Of a DNA stretch of 64,000 nt, positions 25,659 to 34,398 are shown one piece after another. Source of the DNA: an uncultured Eubacteriales bacterium. Lineage in GTDB: Bacteria > Bacillota > Clostridia > Oscillospirales > Acutalibacteraceae. The translations under genes and the position numbers were made by a program. Positions within the stretch are counted from its first letter, which is position 1. Every line of letters starts with the position of its first letter. The notes beneath the pieces are model-generated. The model was not told the DNA's origin and ran no database searches. It saw only the letters and a list, made by a program, of their open reading frames with translations. The stretch covers positions 62,001 through 126,000 of the forward strand of contig OMUY01000016.1 in the NCBI GenBank assembly GCA_900314355.1. The letters run 5' to 3'.

Positions 25659-25687
25659 TTGACATTTTTCCGTTTTTGGTGTAAAGT
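25659..25687 (+). promoter_or_regulatory. Promoter of the rimP-nusA-infB operon
   Basis: TTGACA (25659-25664), 17-bp spacer, TAAAGT (25682-25687). Confidence 0.82.
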
Positions 25688-25715
25688 AATAGCTGTGAAA
25701 GTAAATTATATTTAC

Positions 25716-25746
25716 TCGAACGGGCTTTTGTCCGTTCGATTTTTTT
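25716..25746 (+). terminator. Leader terminator (attenuator candidate) ahead of rimP
   Basis: Perfect stem TCGAACGG-N8-CCGTTCGA followed by seven T residues. It lies about 20 nt downstream of the predicted transcription start and 27 nt upstream of the rimP start, i.e. inside the operon leader. Such a position suggests premature termination as a control step, possibly involving NusA, which the operon encodes. Confidence 0.82.
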
Positions 25747-25772
25747 GAGAAATTTAAAAAGGGGTATTTTAG

Positions 25773-26255
25773 GTGACAGAGAAAAAAAGAGTCATAGATT
25801 CTGTCATGACTTTAGTCAAACCTTACGCCGATTCTTTAGGTCTTGAGCTGTGGGACGTCAAGCTCGTCAAGGAGGGCGACTCTCTTATTTTAAGGCTTAT
25901 TATCGACAAAGAAGGCGGCGTCACGATGGACGACTGCGTGAATTTGAGCCACGCTGTTGACGAACCGCTCGACGAGCTCGACCCGATTGACGAAAGCTAC
26001 AGTCTTCAGGTTTCGTCTCCCGGAATAGAGAGAAAGCTTGAAAGAGACTGGCATTTCAAAAAATACATTGGCTCCAAAGTGATGTTCAAGCTTCCGAAAG
26101 CCGTGAACGGAAAGAAGAATTTCAAGGGAACGCTCATAGATTACGACAACGGAATTATCACAATCGACGCAGGCGAAGACGGCGTAATGAACCTTGATAA
26201 AAAACTTGTGTCGTATGTGAAACTCGACGATTTCGAAGGTTTCGGAAACGACTGA
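25773..26255 (+). CDS. rimP: Ribosome maturation factor RimP
   Basis: A 160-residue cytosolic protein needed for 30S subunit maturation. Two domains are seen: the N-terminal RimP_N (residues 1-82, with LELWDVKLVKEGDSLILRL, DCVNLSHAVDEPLDE and LQVSSPGIERKL) and an SH3-like C-terminal domain (about 85-155). The start is GTG 25773 preceded by AAAGGGG. It is the first gene of the translation operon and is followed by nusA after 122 nt. Confidence 0.96.
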   Translation: MTEKKRVIDSVMTLVKPYADSLGLELWDVKLVKEGDSLILRLIIDKEGGVTMDDCVNLSHAVDEPLDELDPIDESYSLQVSSPGIERKLERDWHFKKYIGSKVMFKLPKAVNGKKNFKGTLIDYDNGIITIDAGEDGVMNLDKKLVSYVKLDDFEGFGND

Positions 26256-26377
26256 ATAAAAAGACGAGATTGATTTTTAAGTAAAGTCAAAAACCTGATC
26301 TGTTTAATTTTTGATTATTTCGAGCCGGACGACAATTTTCCGGTGAAAAAAATATTGATAAAAAAGGAATACTGAAA

Positions 26378-27529
26378 ATGGAAAAGATAAACAACGCCAA
26401 AGAATTATTTGATTCGATCGACGCGTTTGAAAAGGACAAAAAGATTCCGGAAGGAACTCTCATCAAAAAAATTGAGAGTGCTTTAATTACGGCGAGCGTA
26501 AAAAATATTCCTGCCGGCGGAAAAGACAGCATTCACTGCAATATAGATAAGAAAAACGGAACGATAGAGCTTTATTCTGCCCTTGAGGTCGTGTCGGATG
26601 AATTCGCATTTCCTTTTGTGGACGACGACGGAAATCCTCTCGAGGGCGACGACGATCCCGATGCACCCAAGTTTGACCCGTCTGTTCAGATAGCCGAAAT
26701 GGACGCGAAAAAAATCAAGCCGGACGCGAAAGTCGGAGACATAATCAGAACGGATATGTCTGTTGAAAATTTCGGAAGAATAGCCGCGCAGACATTCAAA
26801 CACGTTTTGAGACAGGGCGTAAGAGAGATTGAGCATGAAAAAGCCCTTCAGGGCTACAATGCCGAAATACACGACATTATATCCGCTGAGGTTCTCGACA
26901 TAAAGCCCGACGGCTCGGCGTTGATCAAAGTGGGCGATACGAAAGACGTTCTGCCCAAAAACGAGCAGATTGAGGGCGAAACGTTAAAACCGGGCGACAA
27001 AATAAGAGTTTACATTGTGGACGTCAAGGAGACGGACAGAGGACCGAGGGCTATTCTTTCAAGATCTCATCCGGACTTTGTCAGAAAACTTTTCGAGCTT
27101 TTCATTCCCGAAATTCAGGAGGGAAAAGTCGAGGTGAAATCAGTCGCCAGAGAAGCGGGAAAAAGAACTAAAATTTCTGTTTTTTCGTCCGACCCCGATA
27201 TTGATCCCGTAGGCGCCTGCATAGGTCCCAACAGGGCGAGAATAAACGAGATACTTAAAGAAATACACGGTGAAAAAATAGACGTTATTCAGTATTCCGA
27301 CGATCCGGAGGAGTATATAAAAGCGGCTCTTTCACCTGCGACAGTTGAAAACGTGGACATAATTTCGGAAGTCGAGAAAAAATCACAGGCGACTGTCCCC
27401 GAAAATCAGTTATCGCTCGCTATCGGAAACAAGGGTCAGAATGTCAGGCTCGCCGCGAGACTTACATCCTGGAAAATAGATATTAGATCCGATAACGGAT
27501 ATTTCGGGGAAAACAGGAAAGTCCTTTAA
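26378..27529 (+). CDS. nusA: Transcription termination/antitermination factor NusA
   Basis: A 383-residue NusA with N-terminal RNA-polymerase-binding domain (1-130), S1 domain (about 140-210) and two KH domains (about 215-375), including ARSHPDFVRKLFELFIPEIQ-like SRSHPDFVRKLFELF, DPDIDPVGACIGPNR and LAIGNKGQNVRLAARLT. The acidic repeats of E. coli NusA are absent, as in other Firmicutes. An acidic insert (DDDGNPLEGDDDPDAP) enlarges the N-terminal domain. Ribosome site AAAAGGAATACTGAAA. It is co-transcribed with rimP and rnpM. Confidence 0.97.
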   Translation: MEKINNAKELFDSIDAFEKDKKIPEGTLIKKIESALITASVKNIPAGGKDSIHCNIDKKNGTIELYSALEVVSDEFAFPFVDDDGNPLEGDDDPDAPKFDPSVQIAEMDAKKIKPDAKVGDIIRTDMSVENFGRIAAQTFKHVLRQGVREIEHEKALQGYNAEIHDIISAEVLDIKPDGSALIKVGDTKDVLPKNEQIEGETLKPGDKIRVYIVDVKETDRGPRAILSRSHPDFVRKLFELFIPEIQEGKVEVKSVAREAGKRTKISVFSSDPDIDPVGACIGPNRARINEILKEIHGEKIDVIQYSDDPEEYIKAALSPATVENVDIISEVEKKSQATVPENQLSLAIGNKGQNVRLAARLTSWKIDIRSDNGYFGENRKVL

Positions 27530-27559
27530 GATTCCAAGTCAAATTCACAGGAGAAATTA

Positions 27560-27829
27560 ATGACGGAAAAGAAAATTCCTCAAAGAAGATGCCTCGGCTG
27601 CAATCAAACAAAGCCGAAAAACGAACTTGTAAGAATAGTGAGAGACCCTGACGGGAACATCGCTATCGACCTGACAGGAAAAAAATCGGGAAGAGGCGCG
27701 TATGTATGCAGAAATCCCGATTGTCTGAAAAAGCTGAGAAAGTCCGGGAGGCTCGAAAAAGAACTCTCGGTGTCGCCGCCCGATGAAATATGGGACGAAC
27801 TTGAGAAGGAGATGAGCGGTCTTGCCTGA
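27560..27829 (+). CDS. rnpM: YlxR/RnpM (DUF448) RNA-binding protein
   Basis: An 89-residue protein of the YlxR family, recently recognised in Bacillus as a modulator of RNase P. The family signature is intact: PQRRCLGCNQTKPKNELVRI, SGRGAYVCRN (GRGAY) and CLKKLRKSGRLEKEL. It sits between nusA and an L7Ae-like gene, the usual Firmicutes position, and overlaps the latter by 8 nt. Confidence 0.95.
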   Translation: MTEKKIPQRRCLGCNQTKPKNELVRIVRDPDGNIAIDLTGKKSGRGAYVCRNPDCLKKLRKSGRLEKELSVSPPDEIWDELEKEMSGLA

Positions 27830-28130
27830 CGATAAATTTTTAAATTCCCTGGGACTCGCAAGACGCGCGGGAAAGCTTTCCGCAGGTCATGACGACGTAA
27901 AATATTCCCTGAGGAATAATAAGGCGAGAGTGGTTGTTATTGCGAAGGACGCTTCCGCAAGGCTTGCGGAAGAAATGGAAAACCTCGCCGGCAAAAAGAC
28001 AAAAGTAATAGAATCGGAATACTCGTCGGGCGATTTTGAAGCCGCCACAGGCAGAAAAGCCGTTGTTTATTCCGTCAATGACAAAAATCTGTGTGAACTT
28101 GTAATGAAGAATTTTGAGAGGGAGGAATGA
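27822..28130 (+). CDS. L7Ae/L30e/S12e-family RNA-binding protein (YlxQ-like)
   Basis: A 102-residue kink-turn RNA-binding protein of the L7Ae family, normally encoded between ylxR and infB. Seen: [21 protein letters not shown] and [16 protein letters not shown], matching the family core. The start is TTG 27822 inside the end of rnpM, with AGGAGATGAGCGG upstream. It ends overlapping the infB start region (TGA 28128-28130). Confidence 0.92.
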   Translation: MPDDKFLNSLGLARRAGKLSAGHDDVKYSLRNNKARVVVIAKDASARLAEEMENLAGKKTKVIESEYSSGDFEAATGRKAVVYSVNDKNLCELVMKNFEREE

Positions 28131-30556
28131 GTATGCCAGCAGCAAAAAAGACAGTTAAGAAGATAAACGAATTAGCGGAGGATCTCGGCGTTGACGTAGG
28201 ATATATCCGTGATATTTTGAAAAAATACCTAGGCGTTGAAAAGAAACAGAAATCATCTGTTGATACAGACGAATTGAACGTTGTTTTAGACGCGTTCACT
28301 CTTGACAACCAGGTCAAATCTTTTGACGATTATATCAAAAAGACAAGTCAGAAATCCGATGAAACGTCAAAAGAAGAAAAGACGGAAAAAGAAGAAAAAG
28401 GGAAAACCGAAAGCTCCGAAAAATCTAAGACTGAAAGCAAAGCTCAGGCAGCCGAGTCGACGGAAAAAGAGGAGAATAAACTTCAGGAAAATAAGGAAAA
28501 CGTTTCAAAGACGGGCAAACCGTTTGAAAAGCATGTGAAAAAATCAAACGGCGGTCAGGTTCAGTCGAGGACAAAAGGCGAAAGAAAGACAATAGATACA
28601 CGCCAGTCAAACATAGACCTCGACAAATACGACGAAAAGTATTACGATCTTTCTCCCGAAAAGAACAGGGGCAGGGATTCCGATTCTTACAAAAAACAAA
28701 AGATTAATCAGAAATCCAAAAAATACCGCAAGCAGGGAATGCGCCAGCCGAGAAGAGAGACCGAGGCGGAGAGATTAAAGAGAATAGAGAACGAGAGGCA
28801 GAAAAAGCATCTCAAGGTCGAAATTCCCGAGGAAATCACTGTCGGGGATCTTGCGGCAAGGCTTAAAGTTACGGCAGCCGAGGTAATCAAAAAGCTTATG
28901 AGCTACGGCGTAATGGCCGGAATAAACGAAAATATCGACTATGATACCGCGGCGATTATCGCATCCGAATTCGGCGCGAAGCCCGAGAAGGAAGTAGTCG
29001 TGACTATCGAGGATAAAATAATAGATACTTCCGAGGACGAGGAGGAAAATCTCGAACCGAGAAGCCCGGTAGTATGCGTAATGGGACACGTCGATCACGG
29101 CAAAACGTCTATTCTCGACGCTATAAGACATACTCAGGTCACGGCAACCGAGTCGGGCGGAATTACTCAGCATATCGGCGCTTACGAAGTTGTCGCCCAC
29201 GGACAGAAGATAACTTTCCTCGACACTCCCGGTCATGCCGCTTTCACAGCAATGAGAGCGAGAGGAGCTATGGCGACCGATATAGCCGTGTTGGTCGTCG
29301 CGGCAGACGACGGAATAATGCCGCAGACTATTGAGGCTATTCACCACGCTCAGGCGGCGAACCTGACTATTATTGTCGCTATTAATAAAATGGACAAGCC
29401 CGGAGCGTCGCCCGACAAGGTTTTAAAGCAGCTCACAGATTACGGTCTTGTGCCTGAGGAATGGGGCGGAGATACTATCTGCGTACCCGTTTCGGCGAAG
29501 ACAGGACAGGGAATTGACCAGCTTCTTGACTCTATTTTGCTTGTTGCGGAGATGAAAGAGCTTAAAGCGAATCCCAACAGAGCGGCGAAGGGAACAGTTA
29601 TCGAAGCGCGTCTTGACAAGGGCAGAGGCCCTGTCGCCACACTTCTTGTTCAAAACGGAACTCTAAGAGAAGGCGACACTATCGTCGCCGGTACTTCTGT
29701 CGGCAAAGTCAGAGTTATGACAAATTACAAGGGCGACAGAGTCAAAGAGGCGGGTCCTTCCGTACCCGTGGAAATTTCCGGTCTCCAGGAAACTCCGTCT
29801 GCCGGCGACCAGTTCGACGCGGTATCCGACGAGAGACTCGCGAGAGATTTGGTTGAGCAGAGAAAGCAGAAGATCAAGGACGAGCAGTTCAACGCCCAGA
29901 GAAGAGTTACTCTTGACAATCTCTTTGACACCATTGCCGAAGGCGATGTAAAGGAACTTAACGTAATTGTCAAGGCTGACGTTCAGGGAAGCGTCGAGGC
30001 CGTAACTCAGTCGCTTGAAAAACTTTCAAACAACGAGGTAAAAGTAAAAGTTATACACGGAGCCGTAGGACCTATAAACGAGTCGGACGTAATGCTCGCC
30101 GCCGCATCAAATGCCATAATCATCGGATTCAGAGTAAGACCTGACGCCGTAGCCGAATCAAACGCCGAAAGAGACCACGTCGAAATAAGAATGTATATGG
30201 TAATTTACGACGTTATTGACGATGTAAACGCGGCTATCAAGGGAATGCTCGCGCCGAAATATCAGGACGTTGACATCGGAAAACTCGAGGTCAGAAATAC
30301 GTTTAAGATTTCCTCTGTCGGTACTATCGCCGGTTGTTACGTCCTTTCCGGAAAAGTTACGAGAAACGCGAATGTCAGAGTCGTAAGGGACGGCATTGTA
30401 ATCCAGGAGGACACTATCTCGTCGCTCAAGAGATTCAAAGACGATGCTAAGGAAGTAAACCAGGGATACGAATGCGGCGTAAGCCTTTCCAAATTCAACG
30501 ATATTAAGGACGGAGACATCTTTGAGGTTTACACATCTCAGGAAGTAGCCCAGTAA
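28127..30556 (+). CDS. infB: Translation initiation factor IF-2
   Basis: An 809-codon IF-2. A long Lys/Glu/Ser-rich N-terminal region (about 1-230) contains the IF2_N helical domain at each end. The GTPase domain has GHVDHGKTS (G1, about residue 320), DTPGHAAF (G3), NKMDKPG (G4) and SAKTGQG (G5), then domains II, III and the C-terminal initiator-tRNA-binding domain IV. Two close ATGs (28127 and 28133) are possible; the GGAGG at 28121-28125 is best placed for 28133, which would start [10 protein letters not shown]. Confidence 0.97.
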   Translation: MSMPAAKKTVKKINELAEDLGVDVGYIRDILKKYLGVEKKQKSSVDTDELNVVLDAFTLDNQVKSFDDYIKKTSQKSDETSKEEKTEKEEKGKTESSEKSKTESKAQAAESTEKEENKLQENKENVSKTGKPFEKHVKKSNGGQVQSRTKGERKTIDTRQSNIDLDKYDEKYYDLSPEKNRGRDSDSYKKQKINQKSKKYRKQGMRQPRRETEAERLKRIENERQKKHLKVEIPEEITVGDLAARLKVTAAEVIKKLMSYGVMAGINENIDYDTAAIIASEFGAKPEKEVVVTIEDKIIDTSEDEEENLEPRSPVVCVMGHVDHGKTSILDAIRHTQVTATESGGITQHIGAYEVVAHGQKITFLDTPGHAAFTAMRARGAMATDIAVLVVAADDGIMPQTIEAIHHAQAANLTIIVAINKMDKPGASPDKVLKQLTDYGLVPEEWGGDTICVPVSAKTGQGIDQLLDSILLVAEMKELKANPNRAAKGTVIEARLDKGRGPVATLLVQNGTLREGDTIVAGTSVGKVRVMTNYKGDRVKEAGPSVPVEISGLQETPSAGDQFDAVSDERLARDLVEQRKQKIKDEQFNAQRRVTLDNLFDTIAEGDVKELNVIVKADVQGSVEAVTQSLEKLSNNEVKVKVIHGAVGPINESDVMLAAASNAIIIGFRVRPDAVAESNAERDHVEIRMYMVIYDVIDDVNAAIKGMLAPKYQDVDIGKLEVRNTFKISSVGTIAGCYVLSGKVTRNANVRVVRDGIVIQEDTISSLKRFKDDAKEVNQGYECGVSLSKFNDIKDGDIFEVYTSQEVAQ

Positions 30557-30578
30557 TAATCCGAAAACAGGAGTAAAA

Positions 30579-31919
30579 ATGCCCGCTTCATATAAAAAAT
30601 CAAGAGACGCCGAGGATATTAAAAGAGAAATCACGGCAATCATCAGAGACTTGAAAGACCCGAGAGTAAAAGACAAACTTTTGACCGTAGTCAGAATAGA
30701 GCTTGCTCCGGATCTTTCATTCGGCAGAGTTTATGTCAGCGCCATGGAAGGACCCGAGACGGCCGAAAAAGCGTGCGAAGGTCTTGAACACGCGCAGGGA
30801 CTTATCAGAAAAGAGCTTTCATCAAGGCTAAGGATAAGGAAATCGCCGGAACTCAAGTTTATCGCGGATGATTCCGTCCGCGAAGGAATTGAGCTGTGGG
30901 AAAACTTTAAAAAAGAAAACGAGAGAATAAAGAGGGAAAACACATTCGTAAGGAAAAAAGTGAATCTCTCGGAAGCCGCCGAGAGACTCATGACTATGGA
31001 TAAAATATGTGTTCTTGCCCATGAAAATCCCGACGGTGATGCGGTCGGCAGCGCGTACGGACTTGCGAGAGGACTTGTTTCGATAGGCAAAAAGGTAAAA
31101 GTTGAGCTTGAAAAATATTCCGACAGTGACAAATATCTGTCCGAAGGCGTCGACTGGTACGACGGGGAGCCCGATTATTATGTATCGGTTGACACTGCAG
31201 ACAAAAATATACTCGGAGTAAAGACGGCTGGAATAGAAAAGAATACGCCGATAGCTTTAAATCTCGATCACCACGTTTCAAATACATATTTTGCCGTTGA
31301 GACATACGCCGATTCCTCGGCGGCGGCGGCGGCGGAAGTCGTTTTCGATACGTTAAATGAGATGAAAATCCCGATAACAAAAGATATCGCCGAATGTCTT
31401 TATATCGGAATTTCGACAGATACAGGTTGTTTCAGATACGGCAACACGACAGCTAAGACTTTGAGAACCGCGGCTGATCTCGCCGAAACCGGAATAGATC
31501 TCGGAAAAATCAACAGGGTTCAGTTTGAGACAAAAACAAAAGCTTACGCGGAGCTTGAAAGACAAGCTCTTTCTTCGATGCGTTTCTTCTTTGACGGAAA
31601 AGCAGCATTGATTACGGTGACGAACGATATGTTTAAATCAACCGGAGCGGATGACACCGAGACGCAGGCGCTCAATTCACTCACAAGACAGATCGAAGGA
31701 GTATTAGTCGGAATAACGATGAAGGAAAAAACTCCCGGTATGTTCAGGGTTTCGATCAGAACCAATCCGCCTGCGAACGCTCAGACTATCGCTGCTTCTC
31801 TCGGCGGCGGCGGACATACTGCCGCTTCGGGATGTTCAGCGGAAGGAACGAAGGAAGAGGCGGAAAAGCTTGTTCTCGAAAAAGTTGAAGAGTATTTAAA
31901 GGAGTCTGGACTGCTTTGA
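30579..31919 (+). CDS. RbfA-NrnA fusion: ribosome-binding factor A joined to DHH/DHHA1 phosphoesterase
   Basis: One continuous 446-residue frame encodes two proteins that are separate in most bacteria. Residues 1-115 are RbfA, the 30S maturation factor (KKSRDAEDIKREITAIIRDL, FGRVYVSAMEG, LRIRKSPELKFIADDS). A short charged linker (about 110-128) leads to the bifunctional oligoribonuclease/pAp phosphatase NrnA: HENPDGDAVGSAYGL (Asp-rich motif, 148-162), SVDTAD, LDHHVSN (220-222 is DHH), GISTDTGCFRYG and the DHHA1 motif GGGGHTAASG. No stop, frameshift or internal ribosome site is visible at the joint. The fusion physically couples nanoRNA degradation with ribosome assembly. It is followed by truB with a 4-nt overlap. 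Confidence 0.95.
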   Translation: MPASYKKSRDAEDIKREITAIIRDLKDPRVKDKLLTVVRIELAPDLSFGRVYVSAMEGPETAEKACEGLEHAQGLIRKELSSRLRIRKSPELKFIADDSVREGIELWENFKKENERIKRENTFVRKKVNLSEAAERLMTMDKICVLAHENPDGDAVGSAYGLARGLVSIGKKVKVELEKYSDSDKYLSEGVDWYDGEPDYYVSVDTADKNILGVKTAGIEKNTPIALNLDHHVSNTYFAVETYADSSAAAAAEVVFDTLNEMKIPITKDIAECLYIGISTDTGCFRYGNTTAKTLRTAADLAETGIDLGKINRVQFETKTKAYAELERQALSSMRFFFDGKAALITVTNDMFKSTGADDTETQALNSLTRQIEGVLVGITMKEKTPGMFRVSIRTNPPANAQTIAASLGGGGHTAASGCSAEGTKEEAEKLVLEKVEEYLKESGLL

Positions 31920-32812
31920 CTGAAAATGTCTCAGGCGCTGATGTTTCCGGCTTTATAGTCCTAGACAAAGCGGGCGGCGTGAGTTCGTTCAAAGCTTTGA
32001 GCGACGTCAGAAGACTGATATCGGAAGGAAAGATAAAATCCGGTCATACCGGAACGCTCGACCCAATGGCTACGGGCGTTCTTTGTCTTGCTTTCGGCAG
32101 GGCGACGTCGTTTATACCTTTTGTCGGCATTGATGCGAAGAAAAAATACCGCGCCGGCATGAGACTCGGCGTTGAAACGGACACTTACGATATAACCGGA
32201 GACGTTGTTTCCGAAAACGACAATATTCCTCCTTTTGAAGAGACCGTCAGCGTAATAAATTCTTTTTTGGGTGAAAGCGAACAGACTCCGCCCATGTATT
32301 CCGCCGTCAAAGTCGGCGGCAGAAAGCTTTACGACCTCGCGAGAAGAGGAATTGAAGTCGAGAGAAAGAAAAGAAAAATCAATATTTTCTCAATATCCGA
32401 TATAGAAAAAGATGAAACCGGAGATATCTGTTTTACAGTCGAATGTTCAAAGGGAGTATACATACGTTCTTTGGTATATGATATAGGGCGGAAATCAGGC
32501 TGCGGCGCATCTCTTGTCTCTTTGAGGCGTCTTTCTTCCGACGGATTCGACATATCTCAGGCTCATACTCTTGACGAGCTTAAAAGCGGAAATATTTCAG
32601 ATTATCTTATAACAGTGGAAGAAGAATTTTCGTACCTGAATAATATATTTCTTTCGGAAAAGCAGTCTGTAAGATTTTTAAACGGCGGAAATATTTCCCG
32701 TATTTCATCGAATGAAAACGGACTTTACAGGGTCTACTCGCCCGAAAAAAAATTTTTGGGTCTCGGGACATTCGGCTCCGACGGTCTTAAACCGGAGAAA
32801 CTGTTTTTTTGA
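31916..32812 (+). CDS. truB: tRNA pseudouridine(55) synthase
   Basis: A 298-residue enzyme forming pseudouridine 55 in the T loop of tRNAs. The catalytic Asp is in KSGHTGTLDPMATGVL (Asp49); FIVLDKAGGVSSF near the N-terminus and SKGVYIRSLVYDIG and SLRRLSSDGF later are all TruB hallmarks. The start is TTG 31916, overlapping the rbfA-nrnA stop, with AAAGGAGTC 10 nt upstream. The C-terminal PUA-like part is short. Confidence 0.96.
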   Translation: MTENVSGADVSGFIVLDKAGGVSSFKALSDVRRLISEGKIKSGHTGTLDPMATGVLCLAFGRATSFIPFVGIDAKKKYRAGMRLGVETDTYDITGDVVSENDNIPPFEETVSVINSFLGESEQTPPMYSAVKVGGRKLYDLARRGIEVERKKRKINIFSISDIEKDETGDICFTVECSKGVYIRSLVYDIGRKSGCGASLVSLRRLSSDGFDISQAHTLDELKSGNISDYLITVEEEFSYLNNIFLSEKQSVRFLNGGNISRISSNENGLYRVYSPEKKFLGLGTFGSDGLKPEKLFF

Positions 32813-32853
32813 TTTTTGTTTTTTATAAATATAATCATAGGAGATGAGAAAAA

Positions 32854-33750
32854 TTGGCGTCAGGCGTTGCGCTCGGAACATTCGACGGACTTCACATAGG
32901 GCATATGAAAGTTCTCGAGAATGTGAAAAAATACGGAGAAGGCAATATCAGGCCTGTTGTCCTGCTTTTTGACGTTCATCCGCTCGAATTTCTCACAGGC
33001 GTCTGCCCCACCAAACTTATCTCCGATTCAAAAAGAGAGCAGCTTCTGAAACAGGCGGGCTTTGATACTTACACCTTGAAATTTTCGAAGATTTACAATT
33101 TATCTCCCCGGGAATTTGTGAAAAAAATACTCGTCGGCACGCTCGGCGCAGAACTTGTTTCGTGCGGATTTAATTTCAGATTCGGTTCGGAAAATTCCGG
33201 CGACACTGCGGTATTGAAAAAAATCTGTTCCGAATACGGTATAAAAACAGTGGTAGCCGGCGAGCTTGATTATAAAGGCGAACCAGTCAGTTCCACGAGA
33301 ATAAGAGAAGAAATTAAGAACGGCTCCATAAAAGAAGCCAATAAAATGCTCGGAAGACTGTTTTCGTATTCCGCCGAGGTCGTGACAGGCGACAAGCGAG
33401 GCAGGGAGATGGGATTTCCGACCATCAACCAGTTTTTTGAAGAAAATTTCACCGTTCCGAAAAAAGGCGTTTACGCTTCCGTCGCGAACGTCAACGGCAT
33501 AATGTACGCGTCTATGACAGATATCGGCGTAAGGCCTACGGCGGGAATTTCGTCCGAAAGGTCGGAGACCAATATTTTCGGCTATTCGGGAAATCTGTAC
33601 GGCGAAAAAATCGAGGTATCGCTTATCGACTATATAAGACCTGAAATCAAATTCGCAAGCTTTGACGACCTTATCATGCAGGAGACCAAAGACAGAGATA
33701 AGTGCATGGTTATCTCGGGCGAATATCTAAAATCAAATGGAGAAAAGTAA
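32854..33750 (+). CDS. ribF: Bifunctional riboflavin kinase/FAD synthetase
   Basis: A 298-residue enzyme converting riboflavin to FMN and then FAD. The N-terminal FAD synthetase domain has GTFDGLHIGHMKVL (HxGH nucleotidyltransferase motif), CGFNFRFGSENSG and PVSSTRIREEIKNG; the C-terminal flavokinase domain (about 170-298) has KRGREMGFPTIN (PTAN-like motif with I for A) and GVYASVANVNG. The start is TTG 32854, 6 nt after AGGAGATGAG; no ATG is in frame nearby. It belongs to the translation operon, as usual in Firmicutes. Confidence 0.95.
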   Translation: MASGVALGTFDGLHIGHMKVLENVKKYGEGNIRPVVLLFDVHPLEFLTGVCPTKLISDSKREQLLKQAGFDTYTLKFSKIYNLSPREFVKKILVGTLGAELVSCGFNFRFGSENSGDTAVLKKICSEYGIKTVVAGELDYKGEPVSSTRIREEIKNGSIKEANKMLGRLFSYSAEVVTGDKRGREMGFPTINQFFEENFTVPKKGVYASVANVNGIMYASMTDIGVRPTAGISSERSETNIFGYSGNLYGEKIEVSLIDYIRPEIKFASFDDLIMQETKDRDKCMVISGEYLKSNGEK

Positions 33751-33754
33751 ATAT

Positions 33755-34312
33755 ATGAATAAGCTTATTTTGGCTTCGGGTTCACCGAGAAGAAAAGAAC
33801 TTCTCGAGATGGCAGGGTTTGACTTTGAAGTCGTGAAGTCGGGAGCAGATGAGACTCTGCCGAGAGGAATGAGACCCGCAGACGCTGTAAAATATCTGTC
33901 TAAGCTGAAGGCCTTTGACGTTCTTGATATGAAGGGAAGCGGATATACTGTTTTGGGTTCCGACACAGTCGTATCAATAGACGATAAAATCCTCGGCAAA
34001 CCAAAGGACGAGGACGATGCGAAAAGTATGCTTGAAATGCTTTCGGGAAAAACTCATTCGGTATATACCGGAGTAACTATCTGCTCAAACGAAAAGTCCG
34101 AGACTTTTTCAGTCAGGTCGGACGTCACTTTCTTTGACTTGACAAAAGAGGAGATAGAAAATTACATAAAGACAAAAGAGCCTATGGATAAGGCCGGAGC
34201 TTACGGAATACAGGGCAAAGGATCTCTTCTTGTCAAATCTGTAAGCGGTGACTTTTTCAATATAGTCGGCCTGCCGATATCGCTTGTATACAGGAGACTT
34301 AAAGCGTTTTGA
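33755..34312 (+). CDS. maf: Maf family nucleoside-triphosphate pyrophosphatase
   Basis: A 185-residue Maf protein that hydrolyses non-canonical or selected NTPs to NMP and pyrophosphate. Motifs: LASGSPRRKELLEMAG (Maf N-terminal signature), LGSDTVVSIDDKILGKP (catalytic Asp), HSVYTGVTI and KAGAYGIQGKG (Gln/Gly-rich loop). The start is taken as ATG 33755, 10 nt after GGAGAAA; an in-frame ATG at 33737 lies inside ribF ahead of that ribosome site. It is the last gene before the terminator at 34372. Confidence 0.94.
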   Translation: MNKLILASGSPRRKELLEMAGFDFEVVKSGADETLPRGMRPADAVKYLSKLKAFDVLDMKGSGYTVLGSDTVVSIDDKILGKPKDEDDAKSMLEMLSGKTHSVYTGVTICSNEKSETFSVRSDVTFFDLTKEEIENYIKTKEPMDKAGAYGIQGKGSLLVKSVSGDFFNIVGLPISLVYRRLKAF

Positions 34313-34371
34313 TAAATTTTGTTTTCCGCCGTAATGAAGACGGACGAAAAATATTTACAATAAAAATTTTT

Positions 34372-34396
34372 GCCGGTCATAAAGACCGGCTTTATT
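34372..34396. terminator. Bidirectional terminator between maf and the FGGY kinase gene
   Basis: Stem GCCGGTC-ATAAA-GACCGGC (34372-34378 and 34384-34390), followed by TTTATTTTTTATT on the plus strand and preceded by an A/T run that serves the minus strand. Confidence 0.93.
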
Positions 34397-34398
34397 TT

